60,158 bases of DNA from Desulfovibrio sp. (GTDB lineage: Bacteria > Desulfobacterota > Desulfovibrionia > Desulfovibrionales > Desulfovibrionaceae): the NCBI GenBank assembly GCA_031272405.1, contig JAISTW010000023.1, positions 1 to 60,158 of the forward strand. Reading direction: 5' to 3'. Of this stretch, positions 15,321-24,099 are shown piece by piece. How positions within the stretch are numbered: position 1 is the first letter of the stretch; every line of letters begins with the position of its first letter. A program made the position numbers and the translations under genes. The notes under the pieces are model-generated. The model made no database searches. It saw only the letters and a list, made by a program, of their open reading frames with translations, and was not told where the DNA came from.

Positions 15321-17986
15321 ACAACAATGTCAATTGTGAAGATATTAGATCCATTCCGGTCACTTTGATCAAGCGCCACACAGTGATGATTGACCCGGAA
15401 TCAGCCGAAGTCGGAGGCTGCTGGCAAGGCCGGGACAAGGACGGCAATCCTTGCGTTTGGGATCCGTCTGTGCTGGAAGTGATATATGATATCCTCAATC
15501 GTTCCGGATCAGAACCCTTTTTTGTGGATATTGGCGCCAACACCGGCTACTGCGCCTTGTTTCCCTCCGTGAATCCGAAGATCAAAGGACTTGCCTTTGA
15601 GCCGAACCCTGCCATATGCAAGCTGCTTAAAAATAATATTGTCCTGAACGGGTTGTCGGACAACGTGCAGGTTCTTCCTCTCGCTCTGTCGGACAAGCCC
15701 GGAACCGCCGTTTTGAAGATACCAGCGTCCGGCAAAGACTCTGGATTGGCTTGCTTGGGCGAGCCCCAAAGATTCCATGAATGGCGGGAAATTTCAGTGC
15801 CGATGGATACGCTGGACAGGGTTTTGGCCCGCAAGAAGATTCCCTCAATCAATTTAATCAAAATTGACACCGAAGGCTGCGAATTGTTTGTTCTGAAAGG
15901 AGCACAGGAAACCATAAAGAAGCATCAGCCGTATGTTGTTTGTGAATCGTGGGAACCGAATACCGCACAATTCGGCTATCATCCCGATGCAATTAAGGAA
16001 TTTATGAAAGAGCTTGGGTATTCGGCTCGTCAAATCGGTAAGGAAGATGTTCTGTTTGTCCCGAAAACAACGGCACGCCGGAAAACGAGGGGAAATCGCA
16101 AAGTGGCTGATATGGGCAAACCCGCGGATGCCTTTCAGCACTGGCGGTTCATGCTTTCCTGTCTCCACCGCCGCCTGTATTACAGGGATCAGTCCCCGGC
16201 GTCCTTTCAATCTCTCCATGATCTGGCGTCCAACTTCAAACCGGATGTCATTGTCGAACTTGGCACCATGTCCGGCATGCCGCTGCGCTGCTGGCTCATG
16301 GCCGCGCCACTGGCAAAAATTAAATGTGTTGACCTGAATTTCGCTCCCTTGCGCAGCTCCGCTGAAATGTTCCCTTTGGATTTATCCAGGGTTGAGTTGC
16401 TTCAAACCGACATCCTGAAACTTGATTTCAACGGATTCTGGCAAGATGACGACCGTGTCCTGTTTTTCGTGGATGCTCATGACGTTCCGCCGAATGTCTC
16501 CATTATAACTCATGTGCTTAAAAACGCAGTGTCGCGTCTGCCGGAAGGCAGCCTGTTTGTGGTGGATGATCTCTGGTACAGCCAGGAGAACGTCACACGG
16601 GAGAATGCGAAAGCCCTCTACCGTGAGCTGGTGTTGCCGGAAAGCGATGAGCTGCTGCCTTTTGAGGCCCATTACGCCCCTTACCATGCCGGAGGGAGTT
16701 TCTGGGGCTTCCCGGAAGTCATTCCCCTACTGCATTACGTCAACAAGCACGCCATCCGTTTTGAATTTACCCCTGGAGCAAAACACGCGGCGTTTTATAC
16801 CCAAAAACAACCGACAGAGGCGACATTTGACGCGTTGGCTTTCAACTCCGCCTGCGGCAAAATCAGCTATCATCCCCTTGCGGAAGCTGTTCGTGACAGT
16901 TCTGTCGCCGACAGGGTCATGCCGGGGGTCACGAGGCTATATGACAAAGGCGACTTCCCGGCGGCGCTGAATCTACTGATGGAACTGCGGCAAAAAGCGC
17001 CTGACGCGACAGGATTCGGTTATGCTCTGGCTCTTGTTCTCGCCCGCGCCGGGGAGTTCAGGATGGCTGCCGACTCCCTGCGGGTGGACATGTCCCTGCC
17101 GACAGCCCATCCGCAATCGCCGAAACTGTATGCGGACATTCGGAAAACCTTTCTCCGACACACGGCTCCAAGCAAGACCAGACGACCGGGAGTGACCTTT
17201 TTCGCCGTCCCCAAAGCTTTTAACGGCCATGAGAACATCATCCAGCGCAATGCTGTGCGCAGTTGGCTGAAGCTTGAGCCAAAGCCGGAAATCATGCTGA
17301 TGGGGGACGACGACGGCACGGCGGAAATCTGCGGGGAATTCGGACTGCGCCATGCGCCTGACTTGCAGCGAAATGAGTTCGGCACGCCCCTGGTGGACGA
17401 CGTTTTTCTCAAGGCCCAAGAATTGTCGGACACGGAGACGCTTTGCTACATCAACGCGGATATTATCGTTTTTGACGATTTTATGCGTGCTGTTGCCCTT
17501 GCCGCCGCCCAATTCAGGAATTTTCTGCTGGTCGGAGCGCGTCTGGATTATGACGTCACGAACGAGCTGGACTTTTCAACTCCTGACCGGGCGACAAAAA
17601 TTTTGGATGGGGCTCTGCAAAAGGGCATCATGCACGGCCCCACAGGCATGGATTACTTCATCTTTAAACCGGGCTTATGGGATAATATCCCACCTTTCGC
17701 CTTGGGCAGAATAGCTTGGGATACATGGCTGTTGCACGACAATCTGCGTCGGAAAGAGCCTGTGATCGACTGCACCGCTTTTACCACCATAATTCACCAA
17801 AATCATGGGTACACGCACATAGCCTCCGGCCTGGGAGCGGCCGGCTGTTATGAAGGCCGCGACCCGGAGGCAAAGCGCAACAGGGCGCTGGCCGGCCCCT
17901 TTCCATTCGGAACAAGCGTCAACGACGCGCCCTTTTTCATGCATAAAAGTGGGCGTATTGGCAAACGCGTAAAAAAATGGGGGTGA
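15317..17986 (+). CDS. four-part protein: FkbM methyltransferase, second methyltransferase-like domain, TPR-like linker, glycosyltransferase-like domain
   Basis: An 889-residue protein with an unusual build. Residues about 40-250 are an FkbM-type O-methyltransferase (DIGANTG at 71-77, E-P-N-P, K-I-D-T-E-G-C-E). Residues about 258-490 look like a second Rossmann methyltransferase (V-I-V-E-L-G-T-M-S-G, C-V-D-L-N, L-F-V-V-D-D-L-W). Residues about 500-610 are helical, with a TPR-like look (L-A-R-A-G-E-F-R-M-A-A-D-S-L). Residues about 620-889 resemble a nucleotide-sugar-binding domain (INADIIVFDDF with a DxD-like centre, then W-D-T-W-L-L-H-D-N). It is translationally coupled to the preceding methyltransferase. 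It probably extends and caps a surface glycan. Domain limits are by eye. Confidence 0.75.
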   Translation: MNNNVNCEDIRSIPVTLIKRHTVMIDPESAEVGGCWQGRDKDGNPCVWDPSVLEVIYDILNRSGSEPFFVDIGANTGYCALFPSVNPKIKGLAFEPNPAICKLLKNNIVLNGLSDNVQVLPLALSDKPGTAVLKIPASGKDSGLACLGEPQRFHEWREISVPMDTLDRVLARKKIPSINLIKIDTEGCELFVLKGAQETIKKHQPYVVCESWEPNTAQFGYHPDAIKEFMKELGYSARQIGKEDVLFVPKTTARRKTRGNRKVADMGKPADAFQHWRFMLSCLHRRLYYRDQSPASFQSLHDLASNFKPDVIVELGTMSGMPLRCWLMAAPLAKIKCVDLNFAPLRSSAEMFPLDLSRVELLQTDILKLDFNGFWQDDDRVLFFVDAHDVPPNVSIITHVLKNAVSRLPEGSLFVVDDLWYSQENVTRENAKALYRELVLPESDELLPFEAHYAPYHAGGSFWGFPEVIPLLHYVNKHAIRFEFTPGAKHAAFYTQKQPTEATFDALAFNSACGKISYHPLAEAVRDSSVADRVMPGVTRLYDKGDFPAALNLLMELRQKAPDATGFGYALALVLARAGEFRMAADSLRVDMSLPTAHPQSPKLYADIRKTFLRHTAPSKTRRPGVTFFAVPKAFNGHENIIQRNAVRSWLKLEPKPEIMLMGDDDGTAEICGEFGLRHAPDLQRNEFGTPLVDDVFLKAQELSDTETLCYINADIIVFDDFMRAVALAAAQFRNFLLVGARLDYDVTNELDFSTPDRATKILDGALQKGIMHGPTGMDYFIFKPGLWDNIPPFALGRIAWDTWLLHDNLRRKEPVIDCTAFTTIIHQNHGYTHIASGLGAAGCYEGRDPEAKRNRALAGPFPFGTSVNDAPFFMHKSGRIGKRVKKWG

Positions 17987-17996
17987 AACATCCGTC

Positions 17997-18257
17997 CTAT
18001 TTTTCTCCCGCGCGCGCCAGCCGTTTTTTCATAAAGTCATCCGATGCCTCTGCAGAAAGGTAACCGCCGGAGGCGGCATCCTGGGCGCGCTGAAGCCAGA
18101 AATCATCTTCAAGAGCGTTCAGCCGTTGATATTCTTCGTAGGAGAGCATGACAACGGCAGGCCGACCGTATTTTGCGATCACAACGGGCCGCTTGGCGGC
18201 ATCTGCAACGCATGCGCCAAAATTCTGCTTGGCGTAAGCAGCATTGACTGTATTCAT
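17997..18257 (-). CDS. Phd/YefM-family antitoxin
   Basis: An 86-residue antitoxin. The N-terminal part (MNTVNAAYAKQNFGACVADA, then R-P-V-V-I-A-K-Y-G-R-P-A-V-V-M-L-S-Y-E-E-Y) is the Phd/YefM DNA-binding fold. The acidic C-terminal tail is the usual toxin-binding part. Its start overlaps the toxin stop by ATGA, and GGGGATATT precedes the ATG. The toxin gene comes first here, the reverse of most phd/yefM operons. It neutralises the toxin and probably represses the operon through the repeats at 18562-18589. Confidence 0.88.
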   Translation of the reverse strand: MNTVNAAYAKQNFGACVADAAKRPVVIAKYGRPAVVMLSYEEYQRLNALEDDFWLQRAQDAASGGYLSAEASDDFMKKRLARAGEK

Positions 18258-18538
18258 AATATCCCCTTACGTTTTGCCTTTTTATAGACATCTCCGTCAT
18301 TTCGTTTGCCGACGAGGTCTATATGGAGAGTTTCAGCGTCATGCCAGTAAATTATCCGATATTCCCCAACATCCTTGCGACGACGGACGAGAGTCTCGCC
18401 CCCCAGCAATGCTTTGGAATCTCCAGGTTCGGGGACAACGCGCAATGATTGAACAGCATCATACACCTGGCAGAAATGCTTATCCGGCATCTTGTCCATT
18501 GCTTTTTCGGCATCTCGTGTGATCCGAAGTCGCAGCAT
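18254..18538 (-). CDS. RelE/ParE-family toxin
   Basis: A 94-residue RelE/ParE-superfamily protein: A-E-K-A-M-D-K-M-P near the start, D-S-K-A-L-L-G-G, then R-R-R-K-D-V-G-E-Y-R-I-I-Y-W-H, the conserved core strand with basic residues. It ends V-G-K-R-N-D-G-D-V-Y. GAGG precedes the ATG. It may cleave mRNA at the ribosome (RelE type) or act on gyrase (ParE type); the residues do not decide. It is placed upstream of its antitoxin with a 4-base overlap. Confidence 0.88.
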   Translation of the reverse strand: MLRLRITRDAEKAMDKMPDKHFCQVYDAVQSLRVVPEPGDSKALLGGETLVRRRKDVGEYRIIYWHDAETLHIDLVGKRNDGDVYKKAKRKGIL

Positions 18539-18561
18539 GCGCTGTCCTCGTTTTTGAAATG

Positions 18562-18589
18562 GACATTATGTCTATTTTGTCTATTTGTC
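18562..18589. promoter_or_regulatory. repeat-rich operator of the toxin-antitoxin operon
   Basis: On the minus strand the motif GACA recurs (GACAAATAGACAAAATAGAC and on to ATGTC), with 8-9 base spacing, ending in a short inverted repeat GACAT/ATGTC. It lies 24-51 bases before the toxin start. Tandem half-sites of this sort are typical operators for antitoxin-toxin complexes. Confidence 0.5.
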
Positions 18590-18599
18590 AACTCTCCAG

Positions 18600-18713
18600 G
18601 TAAACGCCGGGGCCGCCAAAAAAATTCTGGCCATGCAGTTATCCCAGGCATTGGCGGAAAACAGCATTACCAAGACAGAACTGGCCTCAAGAATGCTGAC
18701 AAGCCAGGCCTAT
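18600..18713 (+). pseudogene. decayed HTH antitoxin (HigA-like) fragment
   Basis: Codons from 18600 read V-N-A-G-A-A-K-K-I-L-A-M-Q-L-S-Q-A-L, then N-S-I-T-K-T-E-L-A-S-R-M-L-T-S. This is the XRE-type helix-turn-helix found in HigA-like antitoxins. Homology then ends in a run of C residues. A second coding-looking scrap at 18826-18891 reads Y-D-I-R-F-E-L-A-G-K-E-E-T-M-R-R-M-D-N-F-S and stops. No full gene remains. Between 18892 and 19035 I see only the leader of the next gene. Confidence 0.5.
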
Positions 18714-19035
18714 ACTGCCCCCCCCCTGAAAGGTGCGCCGCCAAATAAGCCATACTTTGGCAGGAGGCGGGTACGGAAACGACAGGCAATGATGAAGCAA
18801 TCCAACACTGGACGGCCAAACGCCGTATGACATTCGTTTTGAGCTTGCTGGTAAAGAGGAAACGATGCGCCGGATGGACAATTTTTCCTAAATCCTATTG
18901 AAATACTTTACTAATTTTATTTTCCGGCAAAGTGAAGCTTTCTTTCCGGAAGGACTTGATTTTGCCCTGAAAACAGTCGAATATACCGCGCAGACAGCAC
19001 CGTGGAAACGATGAAACATTCAGGGGGATAACAGC

Positions 19036-20361
19036 ATGGCAGAACAATCAGTCGAAAAAAAAGGTTTCATGAGTTGGTATTTTGGAAGCAACCTCTTGCT
19101 GCGGATAAGCATAGGCATGATCGCGGGCGCCGTCATAGGTATCTTCCTGGCCTATACCCCGTCGCTGGCCGGTTCCTTTGTCGCCTACACTAAATTTTTC
19201 GGTGATATCTTTATCCGTCTGCTGAAAATGATCGTCGTGCCGGTCATCTTCTTCTCGCTCATCACCGGCGCGGCCGGAGTCGATCCAGCAAGACTCGGGC
19301 GCGTCGGGCTGAAAACCCTGCTCTTTTATTTCATACTCGTGCTGGTGGCCTTAAGCATCGGCCTGACCATGGCCAATTTCTTCAAACCCGGCGACGGACT
19401 CAACCTGGCCGCCAATGCCGCCGTACAAGGCAAAACGGCCGCAGCCCCGCCGCTTTCCACCATCTTTTTGAACATCGTTCCAACCAATCCCTTTGAGGCG
19501 CTCACCAAGGGAGATGTGTTGCCCATCATCTTTTTCGCCCTGGTCTTCGGCATATCCCTTTCCATTCTCCGCGACTGTTCCGAAGAACGGTTGAGCAAGC
19601 CGGCGGACGCCCTCTACCACATGTGCGCCGCCTGCGCTGAAACCATGTACATGCTTGTGGGCGGCATCATGCAGTACGCGCCCATAGGCATTTTTGTCCT
19701 TGTCTCCAACGTGTTCGCCATACAGGGCCCCAAAGTCGTCGGTCCGCTTATCTTTATTCTGGGCATTGCCTATCTGAGTTTCGCCATACACATCATCGTC
19801 GGCTTTGGCGGCGCGCTGGTCCTGAGCGGGCTGTCCTTCGGCAAATTCTTGCGCGGCGCGCAGGAGGCTATGATCACGGCCTTTGTGACGCGTTCCTCCA
19901 ACGCCACGCTTCCCGTTTCCATGCGCGTGAGCGAGGAAAATCTCGGCGTTCCGCGTTCCATTTCCTCATTCACGCTGCCCATCGGCGCAACCATCAACAT
20001 GGACGGGACCGCCATCTATCTCTGCCTGTGCAGCATGTTTATCGGCTTTGCCACAGGCGCGCCCCTTACATTTGACCAACAGGTCAAGGTCATGATCACG
20101 GCGAGCCTCGGTGCGGTGGGGGCGGCCGGCGTGCCCGGCGCCGGCGTCATCATGCTGCTCATGGTGCTGGAATCCGTAGGAATAAAGATTGAGACGGGCA
20201 CCGCCGTGGCCGCCGCCTACGCCATGATGATAGGCATTGACGCCATTATGGACATGGGGCGCACCTGCCTCAACGTCACAGGCGATATCGTGGCAGCTGT
20301 GGTGGTTGCCAAGCATGAAAAAGAATTGGACGCATCAAAATGGAGCGCGGCGGAAAACTGA
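19036..20361 (+). CDS. dicarboxylate/amino acid:cation symporter (DAACS family)
   Basis: A 441-residue secondary transporter of the GltP/DctA family in the inner membrane. It shows the family hallmarks: eight hydrophobic helices plus re-entrant loops, a serine-rich loop S-S-N-A-T-L-P-V-S-M (about 291-300), N-M-D-G-T-A-I-Y (about 325), and D-M-G-R-T-C-L-N-V-T-G-D (about 410-421) that holds substrate and cation contacts. GGGGGA precedes the ATG. It is followed by aminotransferases and homoserine dehydrogenase, so uptake of glutamate or aspartate is plausible. C4-dicarboxylates are the alternative. Confidence 0.9.
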   Translation: MAEQSVEKKGFMSWYFGSNLLLRISIGMIAGAVIGIFLAYTPSLAGSFVAYTKFFGDIFIRLLKMIVVPVIFFSLITGAAGVDPARLGRVGLKTLLFYFILVLVALSIGLTMANFFKPGDGLNLAANAAVQGKTAAAPPLSTIFLNIVPTNPFEALTKGDVLPIIFFALVFGISLSILRDCSEERLSKPADALYHMCAACAETMYMLVGGIMQYAPIGIFVLVSNVFAIQGPKVVGPLIFILGIAYLSFAIHIIVGFGGALVLSGLSFGKFLRGAQEAMITAFVTRSSNATLPVSMRVSEENLGVPRSISSFTLPIGATINMDGTAIYLCLCSMFIGFATGAPLTFDQQVKVMITASLGAVGAAGVPGAGVIMLLMVLESVGIKIETGTAVAAAYAMMIGIDAIMDMGRTCLNVTGDIVAAVVVAKHEKELDASKWSAAEN

Positions 20362-20397
20362 TTCCGTCTGCCGGGGAAATCAAGGAGTTATAACACC

Positions 20398-21576
20398 ATG
20401 GAGGAATTTTCGCGCATCCAGCGCCTGCCGCCCTATGTTTTCGCCGTCGTGGGCGAGCTCAAAATGCAGCTGCGTCACCAGAATATTGACATTGTGGATT
20501 TCAGCATGGGCAATCCGGACATACCCACCCCGGCCCATATTGTGGACAAGCTCGACGAAGCGGCTCACAAACCTGTCAACCACCGCTATTCGCTCTCGCG
20601 CGGCATACCCAACCTGCGCAAGGCCGTGTGCGACAGATACGCGCGTATGTATGACGTTCACCTCGATCAGGAAACAGAGGCCATAGTCACTATGGGCTCC
20701 AAGGAGGGGCTGGCCCACCTTGCCCTGGCCATGCTTGATCCCGGTGATGTGGTGCTGGCCCCGGATCCGACCTACCCCATACACAAATACGCGCCCATCA
20801 TCGCCGGCGCCGATGTGCGCAGCGTACCCATTGGGCCCGGCCGCGACTTCTTTGATGACCTCACCACGGCCACCCGTCAGGCCTGGCCCAAACCCAAGGT
20901 GCTTTTTCTCTGTTATCCGCACAACCCCACTACAGAAGTGACGACGCCGGAGTTTTTCCGCAAGGTGGTGGAGTTCGCCAGGGAGAACAGCCTCTGGGTC
21001 ATCCACGATCTGGCTTACGCCGACCTGGTCTTTGACGGATACAAGGCGCCCAGTTTCCTGCAGACCCCCGGCGCGAAGGAAGTCGGCGTGGAATTTTACA
21101 CCATGTCCAAAAGTTATTCCATGCCGGGCTGGCGTGTGGGTTTTTGCCTGGGCAACCCGCGTTTGGTGCATGCTCTTTCGCGCATCAAGAGTTATCTGGA
21201 CTACGGCATTTTTCAGCCGGTGCAGATCGCGGCTACTGTGGCCCTGAACAGCTCCGACGACTGCGTGACGGAAATCTGCGAAATCTACCGGGAGAGGCGC
21301 GACAGGCTTGTGGAGGGTCTCAACCGCATCGGATGGGAGACGACGTCGCCCAAAGCCACCATGTTTGTCTGGGCGCGCATTCCTGAACCCTTCCGCAAGA
21401 TGGGCTCGGTGGAATTTTCCAAGCGTCTGCTGACGGAAGCCCATGTGGCGGTTTCTCCTGGCCTGGGTTTCGGCTCTTACGGCGACGAATATGTACGCTT
21501 TGCCCTTATTGAGAACGAACACCGTACGCGGCAGGCCGTTGCCGGCATCAGGCGGATGCTCTCCGGGGGATGGTGA
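20398..21576 (+). CDS. class I/II aminotransferase (AlaC-like)
   Basis: A fold-type I PLP aminotransferase of 392 residues. Seen: D-F-S-M-G-N-P-D near the start, the substrate region [15 protein letters not shown] in the cofactor pocket, the internal-aldimine lysine in [13 protein letters not shown] (about 238-250), and the C-terminal Arg in Y-V-R-F-A-L. The pattern is closest to alanine-forming glutamate:pyruvate transaminases (AlaC), though aspartate-type specificity is possible. The start ATG lies 36 bases after the symporter and has AAGGAG nearby. It overlaps hom by a TGATG junction. Confidence 0.85.
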   Translation: MEEFSRIQRLPPYVFAVVGELKMQLRHQNIDIVDFSMGNPDIPTPAHIVDKLDEAAHKPVNHRYSLSRGIPNLRKAVCDRYARMYDVHLDQETEAIVTMGSKEGLAHLALAMLDPGDVVLAPDPTYPIHKYAPIIAGADVRSVPIGPGRDFFDDLTTATRQAWPKPKVLFLCYPHNPTTEVTTPEFFRKVVEFARENSLWVIHDLAYADLVFDGYKAPSFLQTPGAKEVGVEFYTMSKSYSMPGWRVGFCLGNPRLVHALSRIKSYLDYGIFQPVQIAATVALNSSDDCVTEICEIYRERRDRLVEGLNRIGWETTSPKATMFVWARIPEPFRKMGSVEFSKRLLTEAHVAVSPGLGFGSYGDEYVRFALIENEHRTRQAVAGIRRMLSGGW

Positions 21577-22877
21577 TGACGGCGGAGCCGCTCGTTATCG
21601 GCCTGGCCGGATTCGGCACTGTCGGCGGCGGCCTTGTCCGGCTGCTTGAGGAGAATGCGGAGCTGATCCGTTCGCGCGCCGGACGCGATATTGTGGTGAA
21701 GCGTATTCTGGTGCGCGACACGGCCAAACCCCGCCCCCTTGTCCCACCCTCCAATACGGAGTTGACCGCGGACCCGGCCGCGCTCACCGATGATCCGCAA
21801 ATTGACGCCATTGTCGAACTCATCGGCGGCATCCGTCAGGCCCGCGCGCTCATCGACAAAGGGTTGGACAAGGGCAAACACATTGTAACGGCCAACAAGG
21901 CCCTGCTTGCCGAGCAGGGTTCTGCGCTTTTTGAAAAAGCCGAAACCAGCAAACTCATGCTGCGTTTTGAGGCGGCGGTGGCTGGAGCCGTTCCCATTGT
22001 GCAGACGCTCAAGGAAAGCATGAGCGGCAACCGCATCATTTCCCTGCTCGGCATTCTCAACGGAACCAGCAATTACATCCTTTCGGAGATGACCAGCAAC
22101 GGCCTGGATTTCGAAGTGGCGCTCAAGCAGGCCCAGGAACTGGGCTATGCCGAAGCCGATCCCACACTGGACATTGACGGCTATGACGCGGCCCACAAAC
22201 TCATCCTGCTCATACGTCTGGCCTACGGCGTGAGCTATCCTTACGCGGATCTTCCCGTTCGCGGCATACGCGGACTGGCGGCAATGGATATAAAACTGGC
22301 CGGTGAATTCGGCTACAGTATCAAACTCATTGGCGAAGCCAGGGAGGTACGCGATATAAGCGGACGCACACGCCTGGAGGCCGGTGTTTTCCCCGCCCTT
22401 GTGCTCAACAGATACCTGCTGGGCAAGGTCAACGGTGTCTACAACGCTGTGCGCCTGGAGGCGAACGCCGCTGGCTCCCTTTTCTTTCACGGACGCGGCG
22501 CCGGCGCGCTGCCCACAGCCGGAGCCGTGCTTTCCGATTTGGTGGCAGTGGCGCGGGGCGAACGGGCGGACAACAGCGGCTTTGCCCGGTTGTCCCTGCC
22601 CGAGGCCGCTGTCTTGCCTCAGGACGATGGCCGCTCCTCCTTCTACGTGCGCCTTACGGTGGAAGACAGGCCGGGTGTGCTGCGGGATCTGGCCGGAGCC
22701 ATGGCAGCCGAAGCCGTCAGCGTGGCCCAGATGATACAGAAGTCCGGTCAGGGCAATATTGTGCCTCTGGTCTTTATGACGCACGAAACAACATCGCGCG
22801 CCATGAAATATTCTCTTCAGCGCATGACTGATGCCGGACTGCTCACCGAGCCGGCCGTCTGTTATCGGGTATTGTAA
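21576..22877 (+). CDS. hom: homoserine dehydrogenase
   Basis: Reduces aspartate-4-semialdehyde to homoserine in the threonine/methionine branch. 433 residues from the ATG in the TGATG overlap, with GGGGGA five bases before it; an ATG two codons earlier sits on top of that site. Seen: the Rossmann motif G-F-G-T-V-G-G-G-L, V-T-A-N-K-A-L-L-A (about 96-104), G-I-L-N-G-T-S-N-Y-I-L (about 160), and E-A-D-P-T-L-D-I-D-G-Y-D-A-A-H-K with the catalytic Lys. A C-terminal ACT domain (about 350-430, R-P-G-V-L-R-D-L) suggests feedback control by threonine. It is coupled to the upstream aminotransferase. Confidence 0.95.
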   Translation: MTAEPLVIGLAGFGTVGGGLVRLLEENAELIRSRAGRDIVVKRILVRDTAKPRPLVPPSNTELTADPAALTDDPQIDAIVELIGGIRQARALIDKGLDKGKHIVTANKALLAEQGSALFEKAETSKLMLRFEAAVAGAVPIVQTLKESMSGNRIISLLGILNGTSNYILSEMTSNGLDFEVALKQAQELGYAEADPTLDIDGYDAAHKLILLIRLAYGVSYPYADLPVRGIRGLAAMDIKLAGEFGYSIKLIGEAREVRDISGRTRLEAGVFPALVLNRYLLGKVNGVYNAVRLEANAAGSLFFHGRGAGALPTAGAVLSDLVAVARGERADNSGFARLSLPEAAVLPQDDGRSSFYVRLTVEDRPGVLRDLAGAMAAEAVSVAQMIQKSGQGNIVPLVFMTHETTSRAMKYSLQRMTDAGLLTEPAVCYRVL

Positions 22878-22906
22878 CCGTAAATCGGAAAAAAGGAATA
22901 ACAATC

Positions 22907-24094
22907 ATGCGTATCGCCGACCGTCTCAATTCGCTTCAGCCTTCTCTGACCATCACTCTGAACGCCCGCGCTCACGAACTCAAATCACAGGGGGTCGCCG
23001 TCACCAGCCTTGCCATCGGCGAGCCGGATTTCCCCACTCCCCCCCATATCCGCGAGGCGGCAAAAAAGGCTGTTGACGCCAACTTCACCCGCTACACGGC
23101 GGCCCCCGGCATCCCGGAACTGCGCACGGCCGCGGGGCAGTACTTTGAGCGGCAGTATGGCGTGCCCGTGGCGCAAGAGTCCGTCATTGTTTCGTGCGGC
23201 GGCAAACACGCCCTGTACAATTTTATGCAGGGTTTCCTCAATCCGGGCGACGAAGTCCTCCTCCCTGCTCCCTATTGGCTGACATACCCTCCCGTCATTG
23301 AACTGGCCGGGGCAAAAGCTGTCATTGTTCCTGCCGGGGCCGAGCATGCCTTCAAGGTCACGCCGTCCATACTGGAGTCATATTGCACCGCGCGGACAAA
23401 GCTCCTGATTCTCAATTCCCCCTCCAATCCCACAGGCGCGGTATATACCCAGGCGGAATTGGACGCATTGGTGGATTGGGCGCTCTCCCACAATATCTTC
23501 ACGCTCAGCGACGAAATATACGATCAGCTTGTCTATGCGCCGGCCAAGGCGGCTACCGCCATAGGCTGGTTCGTCAAGAATCCGGAAATGGTGGCCGTGG
23601 TCAACGGCGTTTCAAAAACATTCGCCATGACCGGCTGGCGAGTTGGCTGGTTGGCGGGACATCCGGATCTCATCAAGAAACTCTCCGCCCTTCAGGGCCA
23701 AAGCACATCCGGCATCTGCTCCATCGCCCAAAAAGCCGCTCTGGCAGCTCTCACAGGCCCCACGGACTGTGTGGAAAACATGCGCGACGCTTTTCAGCGC
23801 AGGCGCGATGCGGCCATGAAAATCATCAGGAACTGGTCTCTGGCCGTATGCCCGCAGCCTGACGGCGCCTTTTATCTTTTTGTGGACGTGAGCCGCTATT
23901 ACAACGCGACCGTGAAAAATTCCACGGACATATGCGCCCACCTGCTCGACAAAGCCCTGGTGTCCATGGTTCCCGGAGCCGCTTTCGGCGATGACGGATG
24001 CATTCGGCTTTCCTACGCCGTGGCCGATGACGTGCTTGTGGAGGCCCTGCAACGTGTGGGGGCGGAACTGGCCAAACTGGCAGCAGATGGGTAA
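22907..24094 (+). CDS. aspartate aminotransferase (class Ib type)
   Basis: A 395-residue aminotransferase giving aspartate from oxaloacetate and glutamate, or the reverse. Seen: S-L-A-I-G-E-P-D-F-P-T-P, the residues R-Y-T-A-A-P-G-I-P-E-L-R, L-N-S-P-S-N-P-T-G (cofactor pocket), D-E-I-Y-D, the PLP lysine in GVSKTFAMTGWRVGW (about 233-247), and the C-terminal I-R-L-S-Y-A. This matches the Thermus/Bacillus-type AspC. It may also act on prephenate, as some members do. AAGGAA precedes the ATG. It ends 5 bases from the convergent heme operon, with no room for a separate terminator. Confidence 0.9.
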   Translation: MRIADRLNSLQPSLTITLNARAHELKSQGVAVTSLAIGEPDFPTPPHIREAAKKAVDANFTRYTAAPGIPELRTAAGQYFERQYGVPVAQESVIVSCGGKHALYNFMQGFLNPGDEVLLPAPYWLTYPPVIELAGAKAVIVPAGAEHAFKVTPSILESYCTARTKLLILNSPSNPTGAVYTQAELDALVDWALSHNIFTLSDEIYDQLVYAPAKAATAIGWFVKNPEMVAVVNGVSKTFAMTGWRVGWLAGHPDLIKKLSALQGQSTSGICSIAQKAALAALTGPTDCVENMRDAFQRRRDAAMKIIRNWSLAVCPQPDGAFYLFVDVSRYYNATVKNSTDICAHLLDKALVSMVPGAAFGDDGCIRLSYAVADDVLVEALQRVGAELAKLAADG

Positions 24095-24099
24095 AACCG

